From Vibrio sp. UCD-FRSSP16_30 (GTDB lineage Bacteria > Pseudomonadota > Gammaproteobacteria > Enterobacterales > Vibrionaceae), in contig NZ_LZFW01000057.1 in the NCBI RefSeq assembly GCF_001676025.1, positions 62,001 to 126,000 of the forward strand: 64,000 nt of DNA, in the 5' to 3' direction. Shown in pieces: positions 45,671 through 56,338 of this stretch. The position numbers and the translations under genes were made by a program. The number at the start of each line of letters is the position of its first letter. Within the stretch, counting starts at the first letter, position 1. Below the pieces are notes generated by a model. It had not been told where the DNA came from. It did not search any database and was given only the letters and a program-made list of their open reading frames with translations.

Positions 45671-46372
45671 CTACTCACGACCTGGCAGTTTTTTCCAAGC
45701 CACTTTATCGCGTAAATACACTGGCGAAGCTTGTTCTGCACTGATTTGATTGCCTTGCTCAAGTTCATGTTGAGCAATCACGACAATATCTTGTGACTCA
45801 GGGTAAAGCACGCCACTTTGTGTACGCTGTAAGCCAAGTTGATTCAGTTCATCAGCATACGCTTCCCAACCTGTACCTACTTGCGCCCATTGCTCGTCAC
45901 TTTCGATATTTTGAGCCAGTAACTCTTGCGGTGCAATCACACATTCTTGATCTTCAGTATGCCATAGCCCTGACTCTAAGCGGCTAAAGCGTCCCCAGTA
46001 AACTTCACTCATGCGTGCGTCAATTGCAGCTGCTACATGCTTAGAGCCATTTTGACGATAAGCACCTTGCGCCATTGCCTGTAATGTTGAAACGCCTAGC
46101 ATAGGTAAATCTGCGCCAAACGCTAAGCCTTGAGCAATGCCAATACCAATACGAACACCGGTAAAACTACCCGGACCACGACCAAACGCTAACGCATCTA
46201 AATCAGTGAGTTTGACACCAGCATCAACCAACAATTGATCGACCATAGGTAAGATTTTGCTGGTGTGCTCTCTTGGGGCAACTTCCCCTTTAAATAAAAT
46301 CTCGCCATCAATTATAATGGCGGCAGAGCAAAATTCGGTTGAAGTATCTAGTGCTAGGATTTTCGCTTTCAT
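45671..46372 (-). CDS. tsaB: tRNA threonylcarbamoyladenosine biosynthesis protein TsaB
   Basis: A 233-residue ASKHA-fold protein that partners TsaD (and TsaE) in making t6A37 in ANN-decoding tRNAs. Signatures: [19 protein letters not shown] at the start and [24 protein letters not shown] near residue 63. Length is normal (E. coli YeaZ 231). It has no complete ATPase site of its own, as usual. Upstream of slp on the same strand, and 38 bp downstream of yoaA. Confidence 0.96.
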   Translation of the reverse strand: MKAKILALDTSTEFCSAAIIIDGEILFKGEVAPREHTSKILPMVDQLLVDAGVKLTDLDALAFGRGPGSFTGVRIGIGIAQGLAFGADLPMLGVSTLQAMAQGAYRQNGSKHVAAAIDARMSEVYWGRFSRLESGLWHTEDQECVIAPQELLAQNIESDEQWAQVGTGWEAYADELNQLGLQRTQSGVLYPESQDIVVIAQHELEQGNQISAEQASPVYLRDKVAWKKLPGRE

Positions 46373-46410
46373 CTGTTTCTCTATTCTTCGTTGTGCTCTA
46401 AGCCCCGAAC

Positions 46411-48333
46411 TTATTGTTCGTTCGGTAGCTGCAAAAAATCAATAATGCTCGAAATGCTGCGCGTGCGCGGTATCGGAGGCAAACTGGATAAGAACATTTT
46501 GCCATAATCACGAGTGACCAAACGATTATCACAGATAATCAATGCACCTTTATCGCTTTGATCTCGGATTAAACGCCCCACCCCTTGCTTTAAAGAGATA
46601 ACCGCATCAGGCAGTTGAACCTCATTAAAAGGGTCGCCACCATTGAGTTTACAATCTTCAATGCGGGCTTTTAGTAATGGATCATCCGGGGCGGTAAACG
46701 GTAATTTATCGATAATAACACAGCTTAATGCATCACCTCTAACATCTATCCCTTCCCAAAATGCCCCCGTTGCCACCAACAAGGCATTGCCCAATTGAGT
46801 GAACTCTTTAAGCAGTGCTTGCTTACTGCTTTCCCCTTGCATCAATACTGGCAAATCTAAGCATTGACGAAAACGCTCAGTTAGATTTTTCATCATGGCA
46901 TGTGAGGTACACAAAAAGAAGCAACGACCGCCATTTGTCTCAATAACTGGCGTTAGCATAGTCACCAATTTTTCGGCCATTTGCGGACTGTTGGGCTCAG
47001 GTAAATATCGCGGCACACACAACCTTGCTTGAGATTGATAATCAAAAGGGCTGTTTAAGGCCAAGCTTTGTTTGGCTTTTAGTCCAAGGCGAGACGTAAA
47101 GTGATGAAAATCTCCTGACACCGATAATGTAGCGGAGGTAAAAATCCACGCGCCGCCGTGCGCATCCATCTGCTCTTGAAATTTATTGGCCACCGATAGC
47201 GGGGTAATGTTCAGCGAAAAGTGGCGCGGAGTACATTCAAACCAATAGGAGTAACCCATAATTGAAGTATCGCAGACTCGAGTCAGTCGATTTTGAATTT
47301 GAATGGTTCGATCAAACGCGGTGTCGAGTAATTGACTGCGCCCGAGCGCCATTTTCAACACATCGCGACACAGTTGTAGCGCATCTTGCAGTCGCTCGAT
47401 TTCACGTTGTAACTTAGTGTTCTTTAATGCATCACGCCAATTACCACGAAAACCCGGTTCACCAAGGGCAAGACGCATCTCAGAGGCCGAACTTACCAAC
47501 TTGTCAGCCACTTTTTGCAACTGACGCATATCTTTAGCTTCGGTGCGATAACCAATTTCAATGTCTTTGGCTAAATCCGCCACTTGTTTGGAGCTCATCG
47601 ACTGACCAAAGTATTGGCTGGCAATATCGGGAATTTGATGAGCCTCATCAAAGATGAACACTTCCGCCTCTGGCAACAATTCACCAAAACCAGTTTCTTT
47701 GACTGCCATATCCGCTAAAAATAAATGATGGTTTACGACCACAAGATCCGCTTCAAGGGCTTTTCTACGCGCCTTAAACACAAAGCAGTCATCAAAGCTT
47801 GGGCACTCCTTGCCTAAGCAGTTTTCATTTGTTGAGGTAATGTCGGCAATGATTTTGCTGTCTTCAGCCAGATCTTCACATTCACCCAAGTCGCCACTTT
47901 TAGTGGCAGAAGACCAACCGCGGACCTTTACCAACTGGCTCAGTAATTGTGGGTCGGATTGATGGCTATGACTTTCAATAATTTGACGACTTAATCGGTC
48001 AAGGCACAGGTAATTAGAACGCCCCTTTAATAAAGCAATGCGCCCAGTAAAGCCAAGCGCCTCTTTCATCAAGGGTAAATCTCGATGATAAAGCTGTTCT
48101 TGTAAGTTTTTTGAACCGGTTGATACCACTGTTTTTTTGCCACTGAGCAACGCAGGAGCAAGATAGGCAAAGGTTTTACCTGTACCGGTTCCTGCCTCAA
48201 CCACTAACTGCGATTGATCTTTGATAGCTTGCACCACACTTTGCGCCATCATTGTTTGCTCATCACGAGGCTGAAAACCTGAGATAGCTTGGCCTAGCGC
48301 GCCATCGGTGGAAAAAACAGTACGAATATTCAA
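46411..48333 (-). CDS. yoaA: ATP-dependent DNA helicase YoaA, DinG/XPD family
   Basis: A 640-residue Fe-S superfamily 2 helicase. Walker [16 protein letters not shown] (Lys53), DEAH box [11 protein letters not shown] (about 230), and cysteines for the 4Fe-4S cluster in [29 protein letters not shown]-terminal helicase motifs are [14 protein letters not shown] and [15 protein letters not shown]. coli YoaA works with HolC in repair of stalled forks. The start appears to be TTG at 48333 with AAGG upstream; no better in-frame ATG precedes the conserved part. Likely start of a run yoaA, tsaB, slp, hydrolase on the minus strand. Confidence 0.93.
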   Translation of the reverse strand: MNIRTVFSTDGALGQAISGFQPRDEQTMMAQSVVQAIKDQSQLVVEAGTGTGKTFAYLAPALLSGKKTVVSTGSKNLQEQLYHRDLPLMKEALGFTGRIALLKGRSNYLCLDRLSRQIIESHSHQSDPQLLSQLVKVRGWSSATKSGDLGECEDLAEDSKIIADITSTNENCLGKECPSFDDCFVFKARRKALEADLVVVNHHLFLADMAVKETGFGELLPEAEVFIFDEAHQIPDIASQYFGQSMSSKQVADLAKDIEIGYRTEAKDMRQLQKVADKLVSSASEMRLALGEPGFRGNWRDALKNTKLQREIERLQDALQLCRDVLKMALGRSQLLDTAFDRTIQIQNRLTRVCDTSIMGYSYWFECTPRHFSLNITPLSVANKFQEQMDAHGGAWIFTSATLSVSGDFHHFTSRLGLKAKQSLALNSPFDYQSQARLCVPRYLPEPNSPQMAEKLVTMLTPVIETNGGRCFFLCTSHAMMKNLTERFRQCLDLPVLMQGESSKQALLKEFTQLGNALLVATGAFWEGIDVRGDALSCVIIDKLPFTAPDDPLLKARIEDCKLNGGDPFNEVQLPDAVISLKQGVGRLIRDQSDKGALIICDNRLVTRDYGKMFLSSLPPIPRTRSISSIIDFLQLPNEQ

Positions 48334-48510
48334 AAAAGGCCTTAACGTTCATTGGCAACTGACAATGATAATTATGTCAGTTTTTACTGATAGGTGCGAT
48401 ACCCGACACTGCAAGCACTCGAATTTGCAAGGTAGCCCATAATTCGATATTGTCAAATGCTGCGATGTATCAACATCATACAATTATCAATCTTAAATCA
48501 AAGAGTTATC

Positions 48511-49344
48511 ATGGAAAGAAAGACCCTACTTACTCACTGTTCGGACGAACCAGGCCTGATCGCAAAGATCACCAATATTTGTTACAAACATCAACTTAAT
48601 ATTATTCACAATAATGAGTTTGTTGATAATACCAGTGGCCACTTTTTTATGCGTACCGAGCTTGAGGGGAACTTCAACGACACGGTATTTATGGAAGATC
48701 TTAAGCTTGCTTTGCCAAACAATGCAGAGAAAAAACTGGTTGATTCGAGCAAAAAGAAAGTGGTGGTTTTAGTCACCAAAGAATCTCACTGTTTAGGTGA
48801 TATTTTAATGAAAACATTCGATGGTAGCTTAAATGTCGATATTACTGCCGTAGTCAGTAACTACGATATTCTTGAGCCATTGGTTGATAAGTTTGATATA
48901 CCATTTCGCCATGTCAGTCATGAAGGTCTCAACCGAGAAGAGCATGAGCTGAAAGTTCAAGAAGCGATTGATAGCTTTGATGCAGATTATTTGGTTTTAG
49001 CCAAATACATGCGCATTTTAACTCCGGGTTTTGTTGAGCATTACCAAAATCGCATCATCAATATTCACCACAGCTTTTTGCCTGCTTTTATTGGTGCTAA
49101 GCCGTACCTGCAAGCTTATGAGCGTGGCGTTAAGATCATTGGTGCTACCGCGCACTTTGTAACTAATGACTTAGATGAAGGCCCAATCATTAAGCAAGAC
49201 GTTATCCCTGTTGATCATAACTTTAGCGCGCAAGATATGGCGCAAGCCGGTCGAGACGTAGAGAAGAATGTATTGAGCAAAGCCCTTAACAAAGTGGTCA
49301 ATGACCATGTGTTTGTTTATGGCAATAAGACGGTCATTCTGTAA
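48511..49344 (+). CDS. purU: formyltetrahydrofolate deformylase PurU
   Basis: A 277-residue enzyme that hydrolyses 10-formyl-THF to THF and formate, balancing one-carbon pools. N-terminal ACT domain (about 1-80, starting RKTLLTHCSDEPGLIAKI) and C-terminal formyl-transferase-like domain with LAKYMRILTPGFVEHY, NIHHSFLPAFIGAKPY (catalytic Asn/His) and GATAHFVTNDLDEGPII. ATG 48511 has AAAGAG five bases upstream and matches the usual N-terminus; the longer frame from 48457 is not supported. Divergent from yoaA. Confidence 0.95.
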   Translation: MERKTLLTHCSDEPGLIAKITNICYKHQLNIIHNNEFVDNTSGHFFMRTELEGNFNDTVFMEDLKLALPNNAEKKLVDSSKKKVVVLVTKESHCLGDILMKTFDGSLNVDITAVVSNYDILEPLVDKFDIPFRHVSHEGLNREEHELKVQEAIDSFDADYLVLAKYMRILTPGFVEHYQNRIINIHHSFLPAFIGAKPYLQAYERGVKIIGATAHFVTNDLDEGPIIKQDVIPVDHNFSAQDMAQAGRDVEKNVLSKALNKVVNDHVFVYGNKTVIL

Positions 49345-49353
49345 AGACTCTGG

Positions 49354-49381
49354 GAGTACTGGTTCCGAGGAACCAGTACTC
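49354..49381. terminator. hairpin between purU and yecM
   Basis: GAGTACTGGTTCC and GAACCAGTACTC form a 12-bp stem with a very short loop, between two converging genes. There is no T run on either side, so termination would be weak or Rho-assisted; the structure itself is clear. Confidence 0.5.
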
Positions 49382-49387
49382 AGAACC

Positions 49388-49969
49388 CTACCCTTGCTCT
49401 GATTCAACAATGCGTTTTAATGGATGTGGATGCAGTTTGATGCACAAACCATCCTTTTTAAAAGCAACGGTTGGGTTGGCAATACGCTCTCCCTCTCCTT
49501 TTGGACTCGATAGCTTCATTTTAAAATCACTGGTAGGGTTAAAGCTTGGCAATCTCTGTTGCAGATCCTTTAGGTACTCGTCGGCTGACTCTTTTGCTGA
49601 CGGAATCACAAACTCAATGTGCTCCCAATCCTGCTTTGGATACGTTTTACCTGCCGCTGGATAGGGCAACTCTAAGCACTCTATTGACCAACTCCCCACT
49701 TTAATTGGCGTATTAAAAGCAATCACGACAATAGGTCGACCGTTAATCATCGCTTCTGATATTGTGCTACCCAGTTCAGACCATGCTTGATGGGCCAAAG
49801 CGGCTAATTCATGGTCATTAATACGCAGTGCAATATGATCGGCTTGATACTGCGTAAGGTCTAAACCTAGATTCTGTCCTAGCTTTTCGATGTTATTGGC
49901 AAACTGTTGTACTCGATCTAGCATCTGCTGTGGATGAAGACCTGCTGCGATTAAACGTTCCATTTTCAT
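49388..49969 (-). CDS. yecM: YecM family protein (VOC fold)
   Basis: A 193-residue protein of the YecM family, a vicinal-oxygen-chelate-like fold with probable metal site residues in YQADHIALRIND (His45), IECLELPYP and WEHIEFV (His and Glu near 120). Substrate is unknown. ATG 49969 is the only convenient start. It is convergent with purU and divergent from argS, the same arrangement as in other vibrios. Confidence 0.88.
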   Translation of the reverse strand: MKMERLIAAGLHPQQMLDRVQQFANNIEKLGQNLGLDLTQYQADHIALRINDHELAALAHQAWSELGSTISEAMINGRPIVVIAFNTPIKVGSWSIECLELPYPAAGKTYPKQDWEHIEFVIPSAKESADEYLKDLQQRLPSFNPTSDFKMKLSSPKGEGERIANPTVAFKKDGLCIKLHPHPLKRIVESEQG

Positions 49970-50167
49970 TGCCCTTTAGCCATTTCACTTTATTTTTGAA
50001 AAAGTTTACCTACAACACAGAGTTTTACTACTGATAATTGCCTGAGCAAGTCATTCAAGCGCTTTTAGATTTGCCATTAACTTGTTATCATTACCGCCAT
50101 TTTTGTTACCTACGACACGAAAGCACAAATTGCTTTCTTGACAGTCCTTGAATTGAAGGAATTGCGT

Positions 50168-51901
50168 GTGAATATCCAAGCACTTATTAACGACAAAGTA
50201 TCTCAAGCATTAGAAGCCGCAGGCGCGCCAGCAGGCAGTCCAGCGGCAGTGCGTCAATCTGCAAAAGCTCAGTTTGGTGACTACCAAGCTAACGGCGTAA
50301 TGGGCGTAGCAAAGCGACTAGGTACAAACCCACGCGAATTTGCTCAGAAAGTGCTTGAGCACCTAGACCTTGAAGGCATTGCGAGCAAAACTGAAATCGC
50401 CGGTCCTGGTTTTATCAATATCTTCCTAAGCGAAGAGTTTTTGGCTAAGTCTGCTAAAGAAGCATTAGCTGATTCTCGTTTAGGCGTAAAAGCTGACGCG
50501 CCAACGACTATCGTTGCCGATTACTCAGCGCCTAACGTTGCTAAAGAAATGCACGTAGGTCACCTGCGCTCAACCATCATTGGTGACGCAGTAGTTCGTA
50601 CTCTTGAGTTCTTAGGTCATAAAGTTATCCGTGCTAACCACATTGGTGACTGGGGTACTCAGTTCGGTATGCTGATTGCTAACCTTGAGCGTGTTCAAGA
50701 GCAAGAAGGCGAAGTTTCAATGAAACTGTCTGATCTTGAAGGCTTCTACCGCGAATCTAAAAAACTGTATGACGAAGACGAAGCATTTGCCGTTAAAGCT
50801 CGTAGCTATGTAGTAAAACTGCAAAGTGGCGATGCATTCTGCGTTGATATGTGGAAGAAGTTGGTTGATATCACCATGACTCAAAACCAACTTAACTACG
50901 ACCGTTTAAACGTATCTCTAACTCGTGATGATGTGATGGGTGAAAGCCAATACAATCACATGCTAGCAAACGTGGTTGCTGACCTAAAAGAAAAAGGCCT
51001 AGCAAAAGAAGATGACGGCGCTCAAGTTGTGTTCCTTGATGAATACAAAAACAAAGATGGCGACCCTATGGGCGTTATCGTGCAAAAACGCGATGGTGGC
51101 TTCCTATACACCACCACCGATATTGCATGTGCTAAATACCGTTACGAAGAGCTTGGCGCTGACCGCGTGCTTTATTTCATCGATTCACGTCAACATCAGC
51201 ATCTAATGCAAGCTTGGACTATCGTGCGTAAAGCAGGCTACGTACCAGAAGAGGTTTCTCTTGAGCACCACGCATTTGGCATGATGCTAGGTAAAGATGG
51301 TCGCCCATTCAAAACTCGTGCTGGCGGTACAGTTCGTCTTGTCGATTTACTGGATGAAGCTGAAGAGCGCGCGCAAAAGCTTATCGAATCTAAAAACCCT
51401 GAGCTTGCAGAAGAAGAGAAAAAATCAATTGCTTCAACAGTCGCAATGGCGGCAGTTAAATACGCAGATCTTTCTAAACACCGCACAACCGATTACGTGT
51501 TTGATTGGGACAACATGCTAGCATTTGAAGGCAACACAGCGCCTTACATGCAATATGCCTACACTCGTGTTGCTTCTGTATTTGCTAAAGCCGGTGTGTC
51601 TATGGACAACCTGCAAGGCGATATCATCATCACTGATGAAAAAGAAAAAGCACTAGCGGCTAAACTTATGCAGTTTGAAGAAGCAGTGCAGTCTGTTGCT
51701 CGTGAAGGTCAGCCACACATTATGTGTAGCTACTTGTTTGAACTAGCAGGTCAATTCTCTAGCTTCTACGAAGCATGCCCTATCCTAGTGGCAGAAGATG
51801 AAGCAACGAAACAAAGCCGTCTACAACTTGCCGCGTTAACTGCAAAAACCATTAAACAAGGCTTGTCTCTATTGGGTATCGAAACTCTAGAGCGCATGTA
51901 G
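50168..51901 (+). CDS. argS: arginyl-tRNA synthetase
   Basis: A 577-residue class I synthetase that charges tRNA-Arg. The N-terminal Add-1 domain starts [18 protein letters not shown]; the HIGH-type motif is [21 protein letters not shown] (His-Val-Gly-His near 130); KMSK is replaced by a degenerate motif as is usual in ArgS; the anticodon-binding domain ends with [11 protein letters not shown] chose GTG 50168 with AAGGA seven bases upstream, which fits the family N-terminus; an ATG-less extension to 50138 is not supported. Strong codon bias towards common codons marks high expression. Confidence 0.96.
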   Translation: MNIQALINDKVSQALEAAGAPAGSPAAVRQSAKAQFGDYQANGVMGVAKRLGTNPREFAQKVLEHLDLEGIASKTEIAGPGFINIFLSEEFLAKSAKEALADSRLGVKADAPTTIVADYSAPNVAKEMHVGHLRSTIIGDAVVRTLEFLGHKVIRANHIGDWGTQFGMLIANLERVQEQEGEVSMKLSDLEGFYRESKKLYDEDEAFAVKARSYVVKLQSGDAFCVDMWKKLVDITMTQNQLNYDRLNVSLTRDDVMGESQYNHMLANVVADLKEKGLAKEDDGAQVVFLDEYKNKDGDPMGVIVQKRDGGFLYTTTDIACAKYRYEELGADRVLYFIDSRQHQHLMQAWTIVRKAGYVPEEVSLEHHAFGMMLGKDGRPFKTRAGGTVRLVDLLDEAEERAQKLIESKNPELAEEEKKSIASTVAMAAVKYADLSKHRTTDYVFDWDNMLAFEGNTAPYMQYAYTRVASVFAKAGVSMDNLQGDIIITDEKEKALAAKLMQFEEAVQSVAREGQPHIMCSYLFELAGQFSSFYEACPILVAEDEATKQSRLQLAALTAKTIKQGLSLLGIETLERM

Positions 51902-51953
51902 TTTTAAATGAATCACCGTTAGCAAGTCATCTTGCTAAAATAAGTTCATACAT

Positions 51954-51986
51954 AAGGGTCTGAATATCATGTTCAGACCCTTTTTT
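51954..51986 (+). terminator. argS terminator
   Basis: AAGGGTCTGAA and TTCAGACCCTT pair around a seven-base loop, followed by a run of six T residues. It lies about 50 bases past the argS stop and just before the acyltransferase gene. Confidence 0.85.
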
Positions 51987-52004
51987 AAAATCTAGGGTAT
52001 TGCT

Positions 52005-53054
52005 GTGCACAAAATGGATATCAATAAGCTCAATTCCCCGCCGCTGCTGTGGGCTAATAATTTAAGAGCCTTATCTATCTTTGCGGTAGTTTTGCTGCAC
52101 GTCGCCTCTGAGTTTGTCAGCAACATTGATGGGCAGGATATACTGTATGGCAGTCGCAGTTGGTGGGCTGGCAATATTTATGCCTCAGTGTCGATGTGGT
52201 GTATTCCGCTTTTTGTCATGATCAGTGGCTACTTCTTACTCAATACATCCGAGCCACACCGACTGTTTTATAAAAAACGTCTGCAAAGAATTGGTATTCC
52301 ATTGCTCTTTTGGTCCGTGTTCTACTCTATTTGGCTGTTATTAAAGCACAGCATGAATGGGGATATTTCGAGCGCCTATTTTACCGTGGCAAAAGGTTGG
52401 GCTTTAGGTGAGCCTTACTATCATCTTTGGTATCTATTTATGATCCCATTTTTGTATCTTATAACCCCGGTATTAAGAGTCATCATCACCGCAATTACAC
52501 AAAAAGAGATGTTGGTGGTTATCTGTCTTTGCTTTGCGTTAGCCATGCTCGCCGCCCTTAGTGACATCGTACTGCTGTATTTTAATTTGAACGCAAAAGT
52601 GAGTCTGTTTACGAATGAATTTTTAAGCTATATCGGCTATTTCTGTTTAGGTGGCTATATTGCGAAATACAGTGTGAGCGTCAATATCAAAGCTTGTCTG
52701 CTGCTGTTTTGCATTGCGATATTAATCACGATTACAGGCAGTTACTTTATTACTCATCTGTATTTTTATTCGTATCTGAGTATCAATATCGTATTGGCCT
52801 CCATCGCGCTATTTTTTATCATTAAGCACTATGCCAATAAAAACCTAAAGCTTGAGAATATTGCTAAGGTCAGCTTTGGTATCTACCTTATTCATCCATT
52901 ATTTATTAAAGCTTTTCAGACGGTTCAGCCTTGGTTACTTAATTGGATAGATGTTTCGGTCTACATTCCATTGGTGGCCAGTTGCACTTTACTGCTGTCT
53001 TATTTGACCGCGATAAGTATAAGCAAAATTCGATGGTTGGCGCGGTGCATTTAA
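52005..53054 (+). CDS. membrane-bound acyltransferase, family 3
   Basis: A 349-residue protein with about ten membrane helices. The N-terminal LWANNLRALSIFAVVLLHVASEF holds the conserved Arg and catalytic His of the acyltransferase-3 family, which O-acetylates or succinylates surface polysaccharides and glycans. Start is GTG 52005 with AGGG eight bases upstream; ATG 52014 is an alternative. It is a lone gene close behind the argS terminator, with no polysaccharide cluster nearby, so the acceptor cannot be predicted. Codon use is ordinary and more AT-rich than argS. Confidence 0.85.
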   Translation: MHKMDINKLNSPPLLWANNLRALSIFAVVLLHVASEFVSNIDGQDILYGSRSWWAGNIYASVSMWCIPLFVMISGYFLLNTSEPHRLFYKKRLQRIGIPLLFWSVFYSIWLLLKHSMNGDISSAYFTVAKGWALGEPYYHLWYLFMIPFLYLITPVLRVIITAITQKEMLVVICLCFALAMLAALSDIVLLYFNLNAKVSLFTNEFLSYIGYFCLGGYIAKYSVSVNIKACLLLFCIAILITITGSYFITHLYFYSYLSINIVLASIALFFIIKHYANKNLKLENIAKVSFGIYLIHPLFIKAFQTVQPWLLNWIDVSVYIPLVASCTLLLSYLTAISISKIRWLARCI

Positions 53055-53111
53055 CCTATTTATATTAAGGTCAATCCGATAGCGTAACGCTTGCAACAGC
53101 ATCACTTATAA

Positions 53112-53148
53112 ATAAAAAATGCACCTAATCAGCAAATTAGATGCATTT
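53112..53148 (-). terminator. terminator of the DUF5062 gene
   Basis: AAATGCA-CTAAT and ATTAG-TGCATTT pair with one mismatch around a six-base loop. On the minus strand the stem is followed by TTTTTTATTTAT. It lies about 30 bases past the stop of the minus-strand gene. Confidence 0.7.
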
Positions 53149-53178
53149 GAAAGTTCGTTAATCTTGTATAGAAAATGC

Positions 53179-53439
53179 TTACTTTAGCGGATCATTATCC
53201 GGTAAAGCGTTGTGTATCCATAGCGCTAGGCGCTTTTTGATATTGGGCCCATCTTGTTTGTTTTCTGGTAACGGCGTAATTTGATTCACCCCGACTAAAA
53301 ACAAATACACTGACTGCACCTTGAGAGGTTGTGTCGAGCTAGGAAGATCAAATCCTTGCAACTTTGCCATTTTAAAACCGACTTCTATCGCTTTTTTAAC
53401 AAGCTTATCTTCATTATGAATCTTGGCTGTTTTTGACAT
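53179..53439 (-). CDS. DUF5062 family small protein
   Basis: An 86-residue soluble, mostly helical protein of a type widespread in Vibrio and relatives (NEDKLVKKAIEVGFKMAKLQGF at the N-terminus and RLALWIHNALP near the C-terminus). Function is unknown. ATG 53439 is preceded by AGTG-rich sequence without a strong ribosome site. It is convergent with the acyltransferase gene and has its own terminator. Confidence 0.75.
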   Translation of the reverse strand: MSKTAKIHNEDKLVKKAIEVGFKMAKLQGFDLPSSTQPLKVQSVYLFLVGVNQITPLPENKQDGPNIKKRLALWIHNALPDNDPLK

Positions 53440-53568
53440 TATGCACTCACTTTTGAATTGATTTGCAAATCAGTATAACAAACCATGACTCTAACACGTA
53501 TACCCAGATCCCAAGTTAACCAGACGCTTTAATCCAGCACTGTAATTGCGCTAAATCTATACAGCAAA

Positions 53569-54912
53569 CTAAGCCGTTGGAGCCAACTCTTGATAAGCCA
53601 CACGTTTAGTTTCATAGATTAACTGGCCTAATAACAACACGCCAGTGACTCCAAGGCCAATGCCTATCCCGCCCCAGATACCCGCTAGGCCATAGCTTTT
53701 CATTAACCACCACGCAGCAGGTAGACCAAATAGCCAGTAACCAATCGCCGTCAGCATGGTCGGCATCATAACAATCTTCATCCCGCGCAATAGGTTGATG
53801 GCCAATAGTTGCCATGCATCAACAATAAAGCACAAAGCAACAATCCAAATTACCGAAACCAATAGTTCGGTTAATTGATGACCTTGGCTATCGAGCTGAA
53901 ATAATTTAGCGATGAGTTCAGGCCAAACAGCAAAGCCTGAAGCAACAAACACGCTTAAAGCCGTTACCGCTAGAAAACTTTTCTTGGCAATCACTTTAAT
54001 CTCAGCAAAATTACCTGAGCCAAACTCTTTGCCGACTAAAATCGCTGAAGCTTGTGCGAAACCAAAGTTAATGTTCCAAGTAAACGATAGGCACTGTAAT
54101 AAAATTTGGTGCAAGGCCAGCGAAGCAATGCCAATCATACCCGCCAGTAACGTTCCGCCATAAATAAGCCCATGTTCTAGCATCGATGCCAATGCAATCG
54201 GCATCCCCATAGATAATAATGGCAACATCAATTTTGGAGAGAACTCTTGCAGATTTTTCCATGGTGAAAACCGAAGATATTTACGTTGTCTAAATACCCA
54301 ATTGCCATATCCCAATAGTACAATCCAAGCCGAGAGAGTGGTTCCGTAACCTAAGCCTGCAATGCCTAAATTAAGGGGAAAGGCTAAAACGTAGCTAATT
54401 GGCACATTAATCAACACGGTAATAATGGACATCATCATTACTGAGCGAACATCACCAAAGGTGCTAGTGAGCCCTCTTAATACCAGTAAAAGTAACGTTG
54501 GTAACATTGCCCATTTAAGAGCATTCAAATAGCGCATCGCAATCTCGATGACCTCTGGAGACTGCTTGGCTTTAATCAGTAGCTCAGGTGCAAAGGAAAA
54601 GCCGACCGTTAATATCAAAGTTAGCAGTACCGATAACATTGCCGCGCCTTTCACAGCAAAACGAATTTGCTGTCTACCAAATCGAGGGCGTGCAATGCTT
54701 TGCCCATAAGCAATCGCAATAAGGTTGGCTACACAACCCACCACACTGCCGGCAATAAGAAAAACAAATGAATATACCGATGCGCCCAATCCACCAGCGG
54801 CAAGATCCGCCACACTGATGTGCGACATCATCCACACGTCGGTTAATACTAGAGCCATTGCAATGAGCTGGGATAATGTCAGTGGTAATGCTAATTTAAG
54901 AATATTTTTCAT
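53569..54912 (-). CDS. MATE family efflux transporter
   Basis: A 447-residue inner-membrane protein with about 12 helices in two MatE halves. The N-terminal half opens LALPLTLSQLIAMALVLTDVWMMS, and the second half begins near residue 240 with SMGMPIALASMLEHGLIYGGTLLAG. MATE proteins export cationic drugs or metabolites using sodium or proton gradients; the substrate here is unknown. ATG 54912 has GAGGG five bases upstream. The divergent LysR gene 99 bp away, with a shared inverted repeat, is the likely regulator. Confidence 0.92.
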   Translation of the reverse strand: MKNILKLALPLTLSQLIAMALVLTDVWMMSHISVADLAAGGLGASVYSFVFLIAGSVVGCVANLIAIAYGQSIARPRFGRQQIRFAVKGAAMLSVLLTLILTVGFSFAPELLIKAKQSPEVIEIAMRYLNALKWAMLPTLLLLVLRGLTSTFGDVRSVMMMSIITVLINVPISYVLAFPLNLGIAGLGYGTTLSAWIVLLGYGNWVFRQRKYLRFSPWKNLQEFSPKLMLPLLSMGMPIALASMLEHGLIYGGTLLAGMIGIASLALHQILLQCLSFTWNINFGFAQASAILVGKEFGSGNFAEIKVIAKKSFLAVTALSVFVASGFAVWPELIAKLFQLDSQGHQLTELLVSVIWIVALCFIVDAWQLLAINLLRGMKIVMMPTMLTAIGYWLFGLPAAWWLMKSYGLAGIWGGIGIGLGVTGVLLLGQLIYETKRVAYQELAPTA

Positions 54913-54926
54913 GTTGCCCTCTTGAT

Positions 54927-54962
54927 AATCCTAGTCAAAGTACTGATTAGTGGGCTAGGATT
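54927..54962. promoter_or_regulatory. inverted repeat in the MATE/LysR divergent promoter region
   Basis: AATCCTAG and CTAGGATT are perfect inverted arms 20 bases apart, between the divergent MATE and LysR starts. This is a good candidate operator for the LysR protein, controlling both genes; binding is inferred from position and symmetry. Confidence 0.5.
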
Positions 54963-55011
54963 CAATTGACATTTACGCGAGCCTTACATTACTTGAGATC
55001 ATACCAAAGCC

Positions 55012-55968
55012 ATGAAGCCTTATTCTGATATCCCTTATTCTCATAACAGTTTAAAAACCTTTGAATCGGTCGCAAGGCATTTGAGTTTTACGCTGGCAGC
55101 CAATGAATTGAATGTGACGCAAAGTGCAGTCAGTCGACAGGTTAAGCAGTTAGAAGAAGGGCTGGCAGTCAGTTTAATCATACGAAAACATCGTAGTATC
55201 GAGTTGACTAATCAAGGCGTGGAATTACTCGCAGTACTACAACGCAACTACCAAAGCCTGCAAGCATTGATTGAATCTTGGCAGCCTGATAAACAAAAAC
55301 GAATTGTGATTAAAGCGGCGCTAAGTTTTGCTACTCGCTCTTTATTGCCCAAGATTCAGCAGTTGCAGGAGCGCTATCCTGAACATGAGATTGTAGTGAT
55401 TCCCACTATTGATGAAGATAGTGTTCTTAATTCTGGTGACTATGATTTATTAATTTTAACGTCACGATTTCCTCAGCAATATAAAAATCGCCCGGATGTG
55501 CAATTTCTAAGGGATGAGTATATGGCGCCAGTTTGCTCGCAAGAGCTTTATGCCAATGGTTCTGACTTTCAATCTTTACTCAGCTTACCTCGATTACACC
55601 CGACCCTTGATCACCACGACTGGAAAACTTGGCTCTCCACCGTTGGGCATAAAGACAATTATAAAGTAAGGAACACCACCTTCTTTACATTAGATCTTGC
55701 GCTAAGTGCTTGCCTCTCGAGTCAAGGAATGACCGTAACGGATCTATTGTTAATTTTACCTGAGTTGGAGCATGGCTATCTTGTTTGCCCCGATCAAGCG
55801 CAGATTCATCCCAGTGCATGGCAATATTTTTGTCACTGCAGAGGGTCATCCCCCATTGTTGAAGAAATTAATCAATGGATACAAACAGAAACAAAGAAAG
55901 AACTCGACACATTAAAGCGCCTTAGCTTAGATTTTAAGTGGTCTATTTTAGAAACTAAGCGTATATAA
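55012..55968 (+). CDS. LysR family transcriptional regulator
   Basis: A 318-residue regulator. The winged HTH covers about residues 11-70 (SLKTFESVARHLSFTLAANELNVTQSAVSRQ is the classic motif) and a periplasmic-binding-like effector domain follows from about residue 95. It is shaped like the GcvA-type subgroup, with a degenerate C-terminal region. The start ATG 55012 has a poor ribosome site. It is divergent from the MATE gene, which is its probable target. Confidence 0.9.
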   Translation: MKPYSDIPYSHNSLKTFESVARHLSFTLAANELNVTQSAVSRQVKQLEEGLAVSLIIRKHRSIELTNQGVELLAVLQRNYQSLQALIESWQPDKQKRIVIKAALSFATRSLLPKIQQLQERYPEHEIVVIPTIDEDSVLNSGDYDLLILTSRFPQQYKNRPDVQFLRDEYMAPVCSQELYANGSDFQSLLSLPRLHPTLDHHDWKTWLSTVGHKDNYKVRNTTFFTLDLALSACLSSQGMTVTDLLLILPELEHGYLVCPDQAQIHPSAWQYFCHCRGSSPIVEEINQWIQTETKKELDTLKRLSLDFKWSILETKRI

Positions 55969-56338
55969 TTCGCTTTATTTGTAATCAGCATGTTACAAAA
56001 GCTAGTAAAAGAAAAGAAAGTGACGAGCTATAGATAAGGAGTATATGGCATAAAGTGAGGTTAAATAACGCTAAGTATGTCTAAATTGATCAATTTGGTA
56101 AAAAATCAATAGGCTCAGTTCAAACAAAGTTAGAAGCAAATCGCCATAAACGAGCATTTGATCACAGAAATAAGATTAAGAGCCAATAAAAACATTTTTG
56201 AGGGTTTCAACTTTACCGACAAACTGATTAACTTGCTAGTCTTAGAGCGTCAGTTAATATCGATATTAATGTAAACTTATATTTACACTTCTTTTTTTAG
56301 ACGCTTATTAAGATCATAACTTGTAATTTGGAGACATT
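55969..56338. other. intergenic region before the NSS transporter gene
   Basis: About 370 bp without a credible gene. An AT-rich hairpin (TGTAAA/TTTACA near 56271-56289) followed by a T-rich tract lies about 45 bases upstream of the transporter start and could act as an attenuator. Nothing else is recognised. Confidence 0.4.

Noticed and set aside
53612..54262. Short frames antisense to, or in other frames of, the MATE gene
   Set aside because: They overlap a well-supported transporter gene and resemble no family.
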